A stretch of DNA of 64,000 bases from Escherichia ruysiae (GTDB taxonomy: Bacteria; Pseudomonadota; Gammaproteobacteria; Enterobacterales; Enterobacteriaceae): positions 4,402,001 to 4,466,000 of the forward strand of contig NZ_JAVIWS010000001.1 in the NCBI RefSeq assembly GCF_031323975.1, written 5' to 3'. Positions 32,239 to 46,713 of this stretch are shown one piece after another. How positions within the stretch are numbered: the first letter of the stretch is position 1; each line of letters begins with the position of its first letter. The translations under genes were made by a program, and so were the position numbers. Below the pieces are notes generated by a model, which was not told where the DNA came from, made no database searches, and worked only from the letters and a program-made list of their open reading frames with translations.

Positions 32239-32571
32239 ATGAACGCGTTATTACTTCTCGCGGCACTTTCCAGCCAGATAACCTTTAATACAACCCAGCA
32301 AGGTGACATGTACACCATTATTCCTGAAGTTACTCTTACGCAATCATGCTTGTGCCGGGTTCAGATATTGTCACTACGCGAAGGCAGTTCGGGACAAAGT
32401 CAGACGAAGCAAGAAAAGACCCTTTCATTACCCGCTAATCAACCCATTGCCTTGACGAAGTTGAGTTTAAATATTTCCCCGGACGATCGGGTGAAAATAG
32501 TTGTTACGGTTTCTGATGGACAGTCACTTCATTTATCACAACAATGGCCGCCCTCTTCAGGAAAGTCTTAA
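32239..32571 (+). CDS. csgC: CsgC, periplasmic inhibitor of curli amyloid formation
   Basis: A 110-residue periplasmic protein with an immunoglobulin-like beta fold and a CxC motif (SCLCRV). It is known to prevent premature CsgA aggregation inside the periplasm at low stoichiometry, which fits its location behind the csgA terminator. The N-terminus MNALLLLAALSS is a short signal. Confidence 0.95.
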   Translation: MNALLLLAALSSQITFNTTQQGDMYTIIPEVTLTQSCLCRVQILSLREGSSGQSQTKQEKTLSLPANQPIALTKLSLNISPDDRVKIVVTVSDGQSLHLSQQWPPSSGKS

Positions 32572-32687
32572 TGTATTAATAGTTGAGCATAAAACGAGCC
32601 GGAAGAGAACGGTCTGATGCGAATCGACCAACCTGAAAGCATGGATAACCCCCTCAAGGATGATTAATCATTGAGGAAACAGAATAG

Positions 32688-32999
32688 ATGTTCAGACCGT
32701 TGTTAAACTCCCTTATGCTCGGCAGCCTGGTTTTTCCTTTCTTTGCAACAGCGGAAAGCAATGCGCAAGGTGGCGTGATTCATTTTTATGGTCAAATCGT
32801 GGAACCCGCGTGTGACGTGAGCTCTTTGCTAACGCCAGTTGAAATGACCTGTATGCAAAATGGTCCAGTACAGAGCAAAACGTATTCCAGCAAAGAGCTA
32901 ATGAGTGGCAAAGTTAAAAATGCGCAAATTGCCTCAGTAAAAGTGCAGTATCTTGATGAGCAGAAAAAGCTGGCTGTGATGAACATCGAATATAACTAA
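32688..32999 (+). CDS. ymdA: YmdA, small periplasmic type-1-fimbria-like protein
   Basis: A 103-residue protein with a Sec signal (about 1-22, FFATA) and a short beta-rich segment like the start of fimbrial subunits (GVIHFYGQIVEPACDV, with two Cys). Function unknown. It follows csgC with its own GAGGAAAC site and may be a truncated pilin-like relic, but it matches K-12 YmdA in length. Confidence 0.88.
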   Translation: MFRPLLNSLMLGSLVFPFFATAESNAQGGVIHFYGQIVEPACDVSSLLTPVEMTCMQNGPVQSKTYSSKELMSGKVKNAQIASVKVQYLDEQKKLAVMNIEYN

Positions 33000-33093
33000 G
33001 TTTCTGAACTACTCACGTTGCTGACAAGAAAAATGCGATTTACCTAAAAACACTGCTGTACACTTAAGAAACAAGAGGGTGTAAGGAGGCGTT

Positions 33094-33627
33094 ATGAAAT
33101 CGCGTATTCATGTTGTGCAGGGTGATATTACTAAACTAGCCGTTGATGTTATTGTTAATGCGGCTAATCCGTCATTAATGGGGGGCGGCGGCGTTGATGG
33201 CGCTATTCATCGCGCAGCCGGCCCGGCGTTGCTGGATGCCTGTTTGAAAGTTCGCCAGCAACAGGGCGATTGCCCCACGGGACATGCAGTGATTACTCTT
33301 GCGGGCGATCTCCCTGCCAAAGCTGTTGTGCATACCGTTGGGCCTGTCTGGCGCGGTGGCGAACAAAACGAAGACCAGTTATTGCAGGATGCCTATCTCA
33401 ATAGTCTACGACTGGTAGCGGCGAACGGCTATGCGACAGTGGCATTTCCTGCCATCAGCACCGGCGTTTATGGTTACCCGCGTGCTGCAGCGGCTGAAAT
33501 AGCAGTAAAAACCGTTTCAGAATTTATTACCCGTCACGCTTTGCCTGAGCAGGTATACTTTGTCTGTTATGATGCAGAAAATGCCCACCTCTACGAAAGA
33601 CTCCTTACCCAACAAGGAGATGAATGA
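33094..33627 (+). CDS. ymdB: YmdB, macro-domain O-acetyl-ADP-ribose deacetylase and RNase III inhibitor
   Basis: A 177-residue macro-domain protein. The ADP-ribose-binding signature GDIT...[23 protein letters not shown] spans about residues 9-47, and the second loop STGVYGYP is present. It hydrolyses O-acetyl-ADP-ribose and in K-12 also regulates RNase III and biofilm formation. AAGGAGG provides the ribosome site. clsC begins two bases after its stop. Confidence 0.96.
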   Translation: MKSRIHVVQGDITKLAVDVIVNAANPSLMGGGGVDGAIHRAAGPALLDACLKVRQQQGDCPTGHAVITLAGDLPAKAVVHTVGPVWRGGEQNEDQLLQDAYLNSLRLVAANGYATVAFPAISTGVYGYPRAAAAEIAVKTVSEFITRHALPEQVYFVCYDAENAHLYERLLTQQGDE

Positions 33628-33628
33628 T

Positions 33629-35050
33629 TTGCCCCGGCTGGCGAGCGCGGTGCTGCCGCTGTGCTCGCAACATCCTGGGCAGTGCGGCATTTTCCCCCTT
33701 GATAAAAGTCTGGATGCGTTTGCTGCACGATATCGTCTGGCAGAAATGGCGGAGCATACGCTGGATGTTCAGTATTACATCTGGCAGGACGATATGTCGG
33801 GGCGATTGCTGTTTTCGGCTCTGTTAGCCGCAGCGAAGCGTGGCGTTCGCGTCCGTTTGCTGCTGGATGACAATAATACTCCCGGTCTTGATGATATTTT
33901 ACGCTTGCTCGATAGTCACCCGCGTATTGAAGTTCGACTTTTCAATCCTTTCTCTTTTCGCTTGTTACGTCCGCTTGGTTATATCACCGATTTTTCCCGC
34001 CTCAATCGTCGTATGCACAATAAAAGTTTTACCGTCGATGGCGTGGTAACGCTGGTGGGCGGGCGCAACGTTGGCGATGCCTATTTCGGCGCGGGAGAAG
34101 AGCCACTTTTTTCAGATTTAGATGTCCTGGCAATAGGGCCGGTTGTTGAGGATGTTGCCGATGATTTTGCCCGCTACTGGTATTGCAAATCAGTTTCACC
34201 GTTGCAGCAGGTGCTGGATGTTCCCGATGGCGAAATGGCTGACCGTATTGAGCTACCTGCGTCCTGGTACAACGACACCGAGACACATCGCTATTTGTGC
34301 CAAATGGAGTTAAGTCCGTTTATAAATCAACTGGTTGACGGAACATTGCCGCTTATCTGGGCAAGAACGCGTTTATTAAGTGATGATCCGGCAAAAGGGG
34401 AGGGCAAGGCAAAACGGCATTCACTGTTACCGCAGCGCCTGTTCGATATCATGGGCTCCCCCAGCGAACGTATTGATATTATCTCTTCCTATTTTGTGCC
34501 AACGCGCGCGGGAGTGGCGCAGCTTTTACGAATGGTCAGAAAAGGGGTCAGGATAGCTATCTTAACCAATTCACTTGCCGCTAACGATGTCGCTGTCGTT
34601 CATGCCGGGTATGCTCGCTGGCGCAAAAAATTGCTCCGCTATGGCGTTGAGTTATATGAACTGAAACCGACGCGGGAACAAAGCAGCACGTTGCACGATC
34701 GCGGTATAACTGGTAATTCCGGCGCAAGCCTTCATGCTAAAACATTCAGTGTCGATGGCAAAATAGTGTTTATTGGCTCATTCAATTTCGATCCGCGTTC
34801 AACGCTGCTCAATACTGAAATGGGCTTCGTGATAGAGAGCGAAACGCTGGCACAATTAATCGATAAACGCTTCATTCAGAGCCAGTATGATGCGGCCTGG
34901 CAGCTCCGTCTGGATCGGTGGGGACGAATCAACTGGGTCGATCGCCATGGGAAGGAGGAAATTATCCTCAAAAAAGAACCCGCCACCAGTTTCTGGAAGC
35001 GGGTTATGGTCAGACTGGCGTCAATATTGCCCGTTGAATGGTTATTGTAA
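33629..35050 (+). CDS. clsC: ClsC, cardiolipin synthase C
   Basis: A 473-residue phospholipase-D-family enzyme that makes cardiolipin from phosphatidylglycerol and phosphatidylethanolamine; YmdB improves its activity in K-12. Two HKD motifs are visible: HNKSFTVDG...GGRN and HAKTFSVDG...GSFN. I chose the TTG at 33629: AAGGAG at 33614-33619 is nine bases away and the protein matches the K-12 start. The ATG at 33620 abuts the ribosome site and is less likely; the open frame starts still further upstream, inside ymdB. Confidence 0.93.
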   Translation: MPRLASAVLPLCSQHPGQCGIFPLDKSLDAFAARYRLAEMAEHTLDVQYYIWQDDMSGRLLFSALLAAAKRGVRVRLLLDDNNTPGLDDILRLLDSHPRIEVRLFNPFSFRLLRPLGYITDFSRLNRRMHNKSFTVDGVVTLVGGRNVGDAYFGAGEEPLFSDLDVLAIGPVVEDVADDFARYWYCKSVSPLQQVLDVPDGEMADRIELPASWYNDTETHRYLCQMELSPFINQLVDGTLPLIWARTRLLSDDPAKGEGKAKRHSLLPQRLFDIMGSPSERIDIISSYFVPTRAGVAQLLRMVRKGVRIAILTNSLAANDVAVVHAGYARWRKKLLRYGVELYELKPTREQSSTLHDRGITGNSGASLHAKTFSVDGKIVFIGSFNFDPRSTLLNTEMGFVIESETLAQLIDKRFIQSQYDAAWQLRLDRWGRINWVDRHGKEEIILKKEPATSFWKRVMVRLASILPVEWLL

Positions 35051-35057
35051 GTATGGT

Positions 35058-36215
35058 TTAGCGAGCTGGCGCTTTGTCATTCTCGCGTTTTACGATCGGT
35101 TTGCCGGAGAACAAAAACTTCAACAACGGAATGCGTAAATGAATTTCGTACAGAATTATCGCAATCCCTACCACAAATATCAGACCGCAGAGGAAACCCA
35201 GCAGATTTGATGTAATGTGCGGAGTGATGTAAGCACCGAAAAAGAGCGTTAACGGGTGGTGAACCAGATAAATAAATAGCGACGCGTTTACAAAATAGGT
35301 TACCCGCGCTGACTGGAAATTAAGCAAACGGTGGCCAAAGGAGAAGACCACATTCACCATCCACAGGCCGAGCACCATCGTGATCACTGACTCGGTTTCA
35401 TACATCCAGGCATCGCCGCTGCCGTAGCGTTGATTGAGCAAATAAGCAACAAATGCCAGTGCTGCCGCGAGAGTGCATCCACGAGACGGTGTGGTAAACA
35501 AGGCTTTTAGATTAGGAAAAATGAAAGCCAGCGCACCGAGAATAAAGAACGGCATATAAAACAGCGTCTGCATGAAAATAAAATTGAACATGCCATCGCT
35601 TAAAATGGGTGGATAAACGATAAATAGCGTTCTTCTTATTGCTGCATAGCCAATTCCCAGACAGAAAAATAGTATCGATAGCTTAACCATCGAGAAAGTT
35701 TTATTTGTTTTATCTGAATTTTCTAAATTATTTCTTATTCGTTTAAATATCCACACGCAAAGTGTCGTCATAACGACCAACACCAGTAAAAACCACAGGT
35801 GCGAAATTAATTCCCAGGCCAGCGTATTATATTTGTCATACAATGATAGCCCAGGCCAGCTTTCCGCTTTGCCTTTGACATATTGCAGCATAATGAATTG
35901 CGGCAAGGTGAGCAGGGGAATAGCCGTTAACATCGGGATCCCTACGCGTTCAACGCGCACTTTCCACCATTTTTTCAATGGGTAGCGCAAAAACAGCATG
36001 TAGGAAAAATATCCGGAAATAACGAAAAATACCTGCATACGGAAGGCGTGGATGAAATCGTTAAAAAGCGTCAGCCACCATGACGGTTCTGCGCTATTCA
36101 CATGCCAGGTGTGGCTTGAATAGATTAAAGAAATATGAAAAGGGATCCCTAACAACATCAACCATGCGCGGATGGAGTCGAGGAAATATTCACGCTGCGC
36201 GGGTACTGGATTCAT
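35058..36215 (-). CDS. opgC: OpgC, succinyltransferase for periplasmic glucans
   Basis: A 385-residue inner-membrane acyltransferase-3 family protein with about ten transmembrane segments. It adds succinyl groups to osmoregulated periplasmic glucans. The family motif region [13 protein letters not shown] near the N-terminus contains the conserved His. It is divergent from opgGH. Confidence 0.96.
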   Translation of the reverse strand: MNPVPAQREYFLDSIRAWLMLLGIPFHISLIYSSHTWHVNSAEPSWWLTLFNDFIHAFRMQVFFVISGYFSYMLFLRYPLKKWWKVRVERVGIPMLTAIPLLTLPQFIMLQYVKGKAESWPGLSLYDKYNTLAWELISHLWFLLVLVVMTTLCVWIFKRIRNNLENSDKTNKTFSMVKLSILFFCLGIGYAAIRRTLFIVYPPILSDGMFNFIFMQTLFYMPFFILGALAFIFPNLKALFTTPSRGCTLAAALAFVAYLLNQRYGSGDAWMYETESVITMVLGLWMVNVVFSFGHRLLNFQSARVTYFVNASLFIYLVHHPLTLFFGAYITPHITSNLLGFLCGLIFVVGIAIILYEIHLRIPLLKFLFSGKPIVKRENDKAPAR

Positions 36216-40679
<4,464 letters not shown>

Positions 40680-40719
40680 AAGTGTAGATACCTGCAATAT
40701 ATTGAATTTGCAAGGTTTC

Positions 40720-40754
40720 GTAGGCCGGATAAGGCGTTCATGCCGCATCCGGCA
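40720..40754. repeat. REP element after opgH
   Basis: TAGGCCGGATAAGGCG...GCCGCATCCGGCA is a single REP palindrome. Confidence 0.85.
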
Positions 40755-40780
40755 AAAACAACAAGCATTTTGTCAGCAAT

Positions 40781-40811
40781 AAAAATACCGGCGTTATGCC
40801 GGTATTTTTTT
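40781..40811 (+). terminator. opgGH terminator
   Basis: AAAAATACCGGC-GTTAT-GCCGGTATTTTTTT is a long, perfect hairpin ending in a T tract. Confidence 0.92.
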
Positions 40812-40827
40812 ACGGAAGAGGGTTCAA

Positions 40828-41055
40828 ATGCGTTTCATCGTAGTCAGCATCATGGTTACCTTGCTGAGTGGTTGTGGCAGCATCATTAGCCGCACCATAC
40901 CGGGACAGGGGCATGGCAACCAATATTATCCCGGCGTGCAATGGGATGTACGTGACTCCGCATGGCGCTATGTCACAATCCTTGATCTCCCTTTCTCTTT
41001 AGTCTTTGATACCTTACTGCTACCGATCGACATTCATCACGGAGCATATGAGTAA
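40828..41055 (+). CDS. yceK: YceK, small outer-membrane lipoprotein-like protein
   Basis: A 75-residue DUF1375-type lipoprotein. The lipobox LLSGC sets acylation at Cys16. The remainder is short with the conserved patch YPGVQWDVR and DLPFSLVFDTLLLPID. Function unknown. Its stop is next to the convergent msyB. Confidence 0.93.
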   Translation: MRFIVVSIMVTLLSGCGSIISRTIPGQGHGNQYYPGVQWDVRDSAWRYVTILDLPFSLVFDTLLLPIDIHHGAYE

Positions 41056-41430
41056 TTAACGCTCATCCCACTCATCTGCTGCTGCGCGTCCTTCTTCGGT
41101 ATCCAGCGGTGGTTCAAGCTGAAATTCACCTTCGTCCCATTCATGCAGGGTATTTTCTTCCTGCCATTCCTGGCGGATTTCAATCTCATCATAGTCGCCA
41201 TCAAAGATGCTTTGTGCGGCTTCTCCACTGAACATTGGCAGGCATTCACCTTCTTCGCCCTCATCGGCTAAAAACTCAACCTGCCACATAATGTCGCCAT
41301 CTTGCAGAATATATTTCTGGACATTGAACTGTTGCACATTCGCTTCTTCGGCGTCGATGCTGGGGTTGTCAGCAAGAAATTCTTCGCGTGCGGCATCAAT
41401 GGCTTCTTCAAGCGTTGCGTACATAGTCAT
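41056..41430 (-). CDS. msyB: MsyB, very acidic protein suppressing secretion defects
   Basis: A 124-residue protein with extreme acidity (over a quarter Asp plus Glu by eye) and no membrane segments. In K-12 multicopy msyB suppresses secY and secA temperature-sensitive mutants, perhaps by mimicking nucleic acid or by binding basic partners. I chose the ATG at 41430, seven bases after AAGGGAG; a GTG codon precedes it. Confidence 0.95.
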   Translation of the reverse strand: MTMYATLEEAIDAAREEFLADNPSIDAEEANVQQFNVQKYILQDGDIMWQVEFLADEGEEGECLPMFSGEAAQSIFDGDYDEIEIRQEWQEENTLHEWDEGEFQLEPPLDTEEGRAAADEWDER

Positions 41431-41512
41431 CACGACTCTCCCTTTGATTTGCTGAGGTGTTCAGGGAAAGAATAGCTGATTCTCCGCTTTTGCAAGTATG
41501 AAAGGCGAAAAA

Positions 41513-42739
41513 TCAGTTCGATACCTGGGGGAGTCGGCGACGGCGCAGGCTGTTCCACGAATAGACCGCGTTAAACAAAACGACTCCGGCGGTAACCAGA
41601 AATACAGCACGAAAGCCGTAGTGTGCTGAAATAGCTGCGCCCATCAACGGCCCCGTAACGTTGCCAATATCGCGAAACGACTGGTTATAGCTGAAAATGC
41701 GTCCGGCGATTTGGTTGGTCGAATTATAAACCAGCAACGTTTGTACGGCTGGGAGCAGAGCGCCGTCTGCGGCGCCGAGCAAAAAGCGTAAAATCCCCAG
41801 TTGCAGTGGTGTCTGGACATAAGACATTGGGATCAACAGCAGCACAGAAAAGATCAGCGCAGTTATCAGGATCTTTTCTGGCCCGATACGATCGCCAAGT
41901 TTACCAAGTCGTGGAGCACTTAGCAGTGCAGCCACGCCGGGCACGGAGGCGATCATGCCACTAATAAAGGCGATATTACTGACATTTCCTGCCAGTTCGC
42001 GGACATACAGCGTCAGGATTGGTGCGATAGATCCAGTAGCAATCTGGATAATTAATGTTGTGACAAACAGGCTAAGTACCAGTTTCGGATTTTTAAGCGA
42101 TGTTACGACTTCCCGCATGTGCAGCATCTCTTTTTTGCTGACGGGCTGGAATTTTTCTCTGATACAAAACAGGGTGACGAAAAAGCAGAGTATGAGCACA
42201 CTGGCGGTAATAAAGAATACCGGACGTAAGCCGTAGTTATCAGCGAGTAAGCCACCAGCCATCGGGCCGAGCAACGCGCCGCTAACGCCGCCGGTGGAGA
42301 GCGTGCCCAGCGCCCAGCCGCTTTTATTACGCGGTACTTGTGTGGCGATAAGAGCATTGGCGTTGGGGACAAATCCGCCAAGCAAACCAAGCAGCGCCCG
42401 CAGAATCAAAAACTGCCAGATATTTTGCGCCAGCCCCATCAGCACCATCACGATGCCCATGCCGAGAGCAGAACGCAATAACATGATTTTTCTGCCTTTG
42501 CGGTCGGCAAGCCCGCCCCAGAAAGGGGAGGCGATGGCGGAAAATAAAAAGGTAATACTGAAGACAATCCCCGACCACATATTCAGCGCGCTGTGGCCGG
42601 TGATGCCAAGTTGCTCAACGTAGAGGGGTAAGAATGGCATCACCAGACTGAAGGCGGCACCGGTAAGAAAACAACCTAGCCAGGCAACGATCAGGTTTCG
42701 TTTCCAGTTTATGGGGGTGTCATTTTCACAGAGTGACAT
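41513..42739 (-). CDS. mdtG: MdtG, MFS multidrug efflux transporter
   Basis: A 408-residue major facilitator with 12 transmembrane segments. The motif-A loop ([16 protein letters not shown]) lies between helices 2 and 3. In K-12 it confers resistance to fosfomycin and deoxycholate on overexpression and is in the marA/soxS/rob regulon. A marbox cannot be pinned by eye here. Confidence 0.95.
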   Translation of the reverse strand: MSLCENDTPINWKRNLIVAWLGCFLTGAAFSLVMPFLPLYVEQLGITGHSALNMWSGIVFSITFLFSAIASPFWGGLADRKGRKIMLLRSALGMGIVMVLMGLAQNIWQFLILRALLGLLGGFVPNANALIATQVPRNKSGWALGTLSTGGVSGALLGPMAGGLLADNYGLRPVFFITASVLILCFFVTLFCIREKFQPVSKKEMLHMREVVTSLKNPKLVLSLFVTTLIIQIATGSIAPILTLYVRELAGNVSNIAFISGMIASVPGVAALLSAPRLGKLGDRIGPEKILITALIFSVLLLIPMSYVQTPLQLGILRFLLGAADGALLPAVQTLLVYNSTNQIAGRIFSYNQSFRDIGNVTGPLMGAAISAHYGFRAVFLVTAGVVLFNAVYSWNSLRRRRLPQVSN

Positions 42740-42874
42740 AGCAATCCGCTGTTGGTGCGCCAGGCGCGGTGATTAAAAGAAGAAAAAGTAAGCACACTAA
42801 TTATGCGCCTGACTTATAAGTGACGCAATGTACAGAGCTTTTATCGCTAAATCAGGAGGATTTGTAGTGGTAAT

Positions 42875-42900
42875 GCCGGATGCAGTTCGAAACATCCGGC
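42875..42900. repeat. REP-like palindrome between lpxL and mdtG
   Basis: GCCGGATG...CATCCGGC forms a single hairpin just downstream of the lpxL stop; it may act as its 3' stabiliser. Confidence 0.75.
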
Positions 42901-42909
42901 AAGGGAGAT

Positions 42910-43830
42910 TTAATAGCGTGAAGGTACGCCTTCCGGGCGCGTTTTAAAGCGACGATGCAGCCACATATACTGTTCCGGTGCCATCATGATGCATTTTTCG
43001 ACCACTTTATTCATCCATGCAGCGGTGATTTCAGCGTTATCCAACGGAGGTGAACACTCTGGCGGCAGCATGATCAACTGATACCCTTTGCCGTCTGGCT
43101 TACGACGCGGAACAAACGGCACCAGGCACGCACCAGACATTTTCGCCAGCATCCAGGTGCCACTGGTGGTCGCCGCCTGCTCAACAGCAAACAGCGGCAC
43201 GAAAACACTTGAGCGCGGGCCGTAATCGTGATCTGGCGCATACCAGACCACTTCGCCTTTCTTTAGTGCCCGGATCATTCCTTTTAAGTCTTTGCGATCA
43301 AGCATCGATTTATTCGAACGCAGGCGCCCCCAGGTTTGCAGCCAGTCGAGCAACGGATTATCGTTTGGGCGATAGACGCCGATACCCGGTTCCTGCATAC
43401 CAAATTGCCTTGCGCCCAGCTCCAGCGTCAGGAAATGGATGCCGACCAACAGAATGCCGCGCTTTTGCGCCTGCACGTCACGGATATGTTCCATGCCAAT
43501 CACTTCCGTCCAGCGGGCAATTCGACGATCCGACCAGAACCACGCCATGCCGGTCTCCATCAGCCCCATCCCAACGGATTCGAAATTCTTCACCATCATT
43601 TCATGGCGTTCTTGTTCGCTCATCTCCGGGAAGCACAGTTCCAGATTGCGATGTACAATTTTGGCGCGACGTTTCATAACATGTAACGCCAGTTTTCCTA
43701 ATCCACAACCGAGACGGTAGATGACCGGGTAGGGCAATTGCACGACCAACCAAAGTACGCCAATACCCAACCAGGTTAACCAATAACGCGGATGAAGCAG
43801 TGCGGTGGAGAACTTGGGTAGATTCGTCAT
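42910..43830 (-). CDS. lpxL: LpxL (HtrB), lauroyl acyltransferase of lipid A
   Basis: A 306-residue inner-membrane enzyme that transfers laurate from acyl-ACP to Kdo2-lipid IVA. One N-terminal transmembrane helix precedes the catalytic domain with the H-x4-E motif (HFLTLE). I chose the ATG at 43830 (MTNLPKF...); the open frame continues 21 codons upstream but without hydrophobic or family similarity. Divergent from trhO. Confidence 0.96.
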   Translation of the reverse strand: MTNLPKFSTALLHPRYWLTWLGIGVLWLVVQLPYPVIYRLGCGLGKLALHVMKRRAKIVHRNLELCFPEMSEQERHEMMVKNFESVGMGLMETGMAWFWSDRRIARWTEVIGMEHIRDVQAQKRGILLVGIHFLTLELGARQFGMQEPGIGVYRPNDNPLLDWLQTWGRLRSNKSMLDRKDLKGMIRALKKGEVVWYAPDHDYGPRSSVFVPLFAVEQAATTSGTWMLAKMSGACLVPFVPRRKPDGKGYQLIMLPPECSPPLDNAEITAAWMNKVVEKCIMMAPEQYMWLHRRFKTRPEGVPSRY

Positions 43831-44054
43831 ATAAATCCTGTCTTTCAACCTATACGGGCAATTGTATGTATTGTCGCATTTTTTCGTCCGCAACCAAAAT
43901 TTGTGACCGAAGACTGGGCGAAATTACCGCGTATGTAAATCATTAATAATTTTTAATGCGCAAATGTAGCGTAAAATGTATGGATGTTAATTGTCGATAA
44001 TTGCTATATCATGCTGCGGATTTTTACTTTCCCACCCTGCAGGAACCGTACACC

Positions 44055-45107
44055 ATGCCAGTGTTACACAACCGCATTTCTAATGACGCGCTGAAAGCCA
44101 AAATGCTGGCCGAGAGCGAACCACGTACCACCATTTCGTTCTATAAATATTTCCACATTACCGATCCCAAAACGACCCGCGATGCTTTATATAAGCTATT
44201 TACCGCGTTGAATGTCTTTGGGCGGGTCTATCTGGCGCATGAAGGGATCAACGCACAAATCAGCGTACCGGCGAGCAACGTAGAGACATTTCGCGCACAG
44301 CTTTATGCTTTTGATCCTGCTTTAAACGGTTTACGTCTGAATATTGCGCTGGATGATGACGGGAAATCCTTCTGGGTGCTGCGCATGAAGGTTCGCGACC
44401 GAATTGTTGCCGATGGTATTGACGATCCTCAATTTGATGCCAGTAACGTGGGGGAATACCTGCAAGCAGCGGAAGTGAATGCCATGCTTGATGATCCCGA
44501 TGCGCTGTTTATCGATATGCGCAACCACTATGAATATGAAGTGGGGCATTTTGAAAACGCGCTGGAAATTCCGGCAGATACCTTTCGCGAACAACTGCCA
44601 AAAGCGGTTGAGATGATGCAGGTGCATAAAGATAAAAAAATCGTGATGTACTGTACCGGTGGTATTCGTTGCGAAAAGGCCAGTGCCTGGATGAAACATA
44701 ACGGATTCAATAAAGTCTGGCATATTGAAGGCGGGATTATTGAATACGCTCGTAAGGCGCGTGAACAAGGTTTGCCTGTCCGCTTTATTGGTAAAAATTT
44801 TGTTTTTGACGAGCGGATGGGCGAGCGGATCTCTGACGAAATTATTGCGCATTGTCATCAGTGCGGCACACCTTGTGACAGCCATACCAATTGTAGAAAT
44901 GATGGCTGTCATCTGTTGTTTATCCAGTGTCCGGCATGTGCCGAGAAATTCAAGGGCTGTTGTAGTGAGATTTGCTGTGAAGAAAGCGCATTACCGCCAG
45001 AAGAACAGCGCCGCCGTCGTGCCGGGCGAGAAAATGGCAATAAGATCTTTAATAAATCGCGTGGACGGCTGAACACGACGCTGGTCATTCCTGATCCAAC
45101 AAAATAA
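44055..45107 (+). CDS. trhO: TrhO (YceA), tRNA U34 hydroxylase with rhodanese domain
   Basis: A 350-residue protein that forms 5-hydroxyuridine at tRNA position 34 using oxygen. The N-terminal acylphosphatase-like domain precedes a rhodanese domain whose active Cys lies in [13 protein letters not shown]; the C-terminus has clustered Cys ([21 protein letters not shown]) likely binding metal. I chose the ATG at 44055, after AGGAAC; the open frame begins 54 bases earlier. Confidence 0.95.
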   Translation: MPVLHNRISNDALKAKMLAESEPRTTISFYKYFHITDPKTTRDALYKLFTALNVFGRVYLAHEGINAQISVPASNVETFRAQLYAFDPALNGLRLNIALDDDGKSFWVLRMKVRDRIVADGIDDPQFDASNVGEYLQAAEVNAMLDDPDALFIDMRNHYEYEVGHFENALEIPADTFREQLPKAVEMMQVHKDKKIVMYCTGGIRCEKASAWMKHNGFNKVWHIEGGIIEYARKAREQGLPVRFIGKNFVFDERMGERISDEIIAHCHQCGTPCDSHTNCRNDGCHLLFIQCPACAEKFKGCCSEICCEESALPPEEQRRRRAGRENGNKIFNKSRGRLNTTLVIPDPTK

Positions 45108-45115
45108 ACATTCGT

Positions 45116-45136
45116 GCCGGATGCGCGTCATCCGGC
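45116..45136. repeat. Short REP-like palindrome between trhO and yceI
   Basis: GCCGGATG-CGCGT-CATCCGGC lies between convergent genes and could serve as a terminator for both. Confidence 0.7.
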
Positions 45137-45148
45137 AACATCTATGCA

Positions 45149-45724
45149 TTACTTCTGCTGTACACCTTCCACCGAAATAATCAGATCAACCTCCTGCGAA
45201 GCTGGACCTAAATCAGTCTTAATGTTGAAGTCTTTCAGCTTAATTTTGCCTTCTGCCTCGAAGCCCGCACGTTTACCGCCCCACGGATCGTCGCCCTGAC
45301 CAATCAATTTTGCTTCCAGCGTTACTGGTTTGGTTACGCCATTGAGTGTCAGATCACCCGTAATATCCAGCTCATCACCGTCTTTCTTCACGCTGGTAGA
45401 AGTGAACGTCGCCTGCGGATATTTTGCGGTGTTGAGGAAATCTGCGCTGCGAAGATGCTTATCACGTTCGGCGTGATTGGTATCGACGCTGGTGGTGTTA
45501 ATTGTCACATTCACTTTATCAGCAGCTGGGTTCTTTTCATCAAAGGTAAAAGTACCGTCGAAATCTTTAAAGGTGCCATATAACCAGCTATAGCCAAGAT
45601 GCTGGATGCGGAAATTGACAAAGGCGTGCTGACCTTCTTTGTCAATTTTGTAATCGGCGGCGACAGCTGAACCGGCAGAGAACATCAGGGAAGCGAAGGT
45701 TAAACCAAGCAGGCTTTTTTTCAT
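45149..45724 (-). CDS. yceI: YceI, periplasmic lipocalin-like protein
   Basis: A 191-residue secreted protein of the YceI family, whose members bind isoprenoid chains in a beta-barrel. The signal peptide ends SAVAA (about residue 22). High pH and osmotic induction is known in K-12. I chose the ATG at 45724 (MKKSLLGL). It follows yceJ by one base, a likely operon; cytochrome b561 plus YceI is a recurring pair, perhaps in quinone handling. Confidence 0.95.
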
Positions 45725-45725
45725 T

Positions 45726-46292
45726 TTATACTCCATAGTCAGATGACGATTTTCCCAGCATACGCTTCAGGGTGTCGTCTTTATCGATGAAATGATGCTT
45801 CAGGGCCATAAATCCGTGCATAACGGACAGTACGACGACGCTCCACGCTAGCCAAAAATGCAGGGCACCGGCTAAGTCAGCCTGTGCGCCAGCATCGGCA
45901 AGGGTCGCGGGGATGTCAAACCAGCCAAAAACGCTGATTGGTTTGCCATCGGCGGTCGAGATGAGATAGCCGCTGATGCCAATGGCGAAGAGCAAAAGGT
46001 ATAGCGCGAGATGTCCAATTTGTGCGCCGAGACGCGTCATGGTCGAATAACTTTGCAACGGACCAGGTGGTGGGGATATAACACGCCACAGAATGCGTAT
46101 AACCAGCCCCATCATGAGCAGAATACCGACGCTTTTATGCAGCTCTGGTGCTTTGTGATACCAGCCATCGTAATAACTGAGTGTTACCATCCATAGCCCT
46201 AAAGCAAACATGCAGTAGATAATGATTGCACTCAGCCAATGAAAGGTCATTGATATAACACCATAGCGTTTGGGGGTATTTGTAAGGGACAT
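45726..46292 (-). CDS. yceJ: YceJ, cytochrome b561 family
   Basis: A 188-residue four-helix membrane dihaem cytochrome. Conserved His residues in FHWLSA, ELHKSVG, LHFWLAW and [11 protein letters not shown] fit haem ligation. It probably oxidises quinol, with an unknown acceptor; YceI may bring quinone-like lipids. Two-gene operon with yceI. Confidence 0.95.
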
Positions 46293-46553
46293 CAGTGCAT
46301 CCGAAACTTATTTGCGAAAGAATGAAAATGGCGCGTTGGAGAATGAATTGCAACTTAAAAATAACAATTCAAATGATATTTATTTTTATTTCAATAATTT
46401 TGATTTAATAATGAAAGAATCTTCATAAGTTTAGTGGTTTCAGGATGAGGTATGTCTGGGGAATGAAGTTAAGAGAGACATAAGCTTATTCAATTTTTCA
46501 CACCAAATGAAAGAGAGATTAAGTTTTTGTCAATTTATGTCAGTGCTGCGTGG

Positions 46554-46667
46554 TTAAAAATAAATCACGTAGATCAGATCCATAATGGCCAATAATCCCC
46601 ACAGAAAAAGATAAAGCATCAGATGCTCGCGAATATTATTGATGAGATAGTTCAACAGCCGACGCAT
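46554..46667 (-). CDS. yceO: YceO, small membrane protein (37 residues from preferred start)
   Basis: A small protein with one hydrophobic helix ([19 protein letters not shown]) and a basic N-terminus ([13 protein letters not shown]). In K-12 it is annotated with 46 residues from an ATG corresponding to 46694. That ATG lies inside the solA terminator hairpin and has no ribosome site. The ATG at 46667 has ACAGGAG six bases upstream, so I prefer it. Function unknown; implicated in biofilm in some screens. Confidence 0.8.
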   Translation of the reverse strand: MRRLLNYLINNIREHLMLYLFLWGLLAIMDLIYVIYF

Positions 46668-46675
46668 TAAATACT

Positions 46676-46699
46676 CCTGTAAAAACGGCCTCATTTTGA
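46676..46699 (-). terminator. solA terminator overlapping the annotated yceO start
   Basis: On the minus strand, CGGCCTC-AAAAT-GAGGCCG is followed by TTTTTAC: a canonical terminator just after solA. The loop contains the upstream candidate ATG of yceO. Confidence 0.88.
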
Positions 46700-46713
46700 G
46701 GCCGTGATGATGA

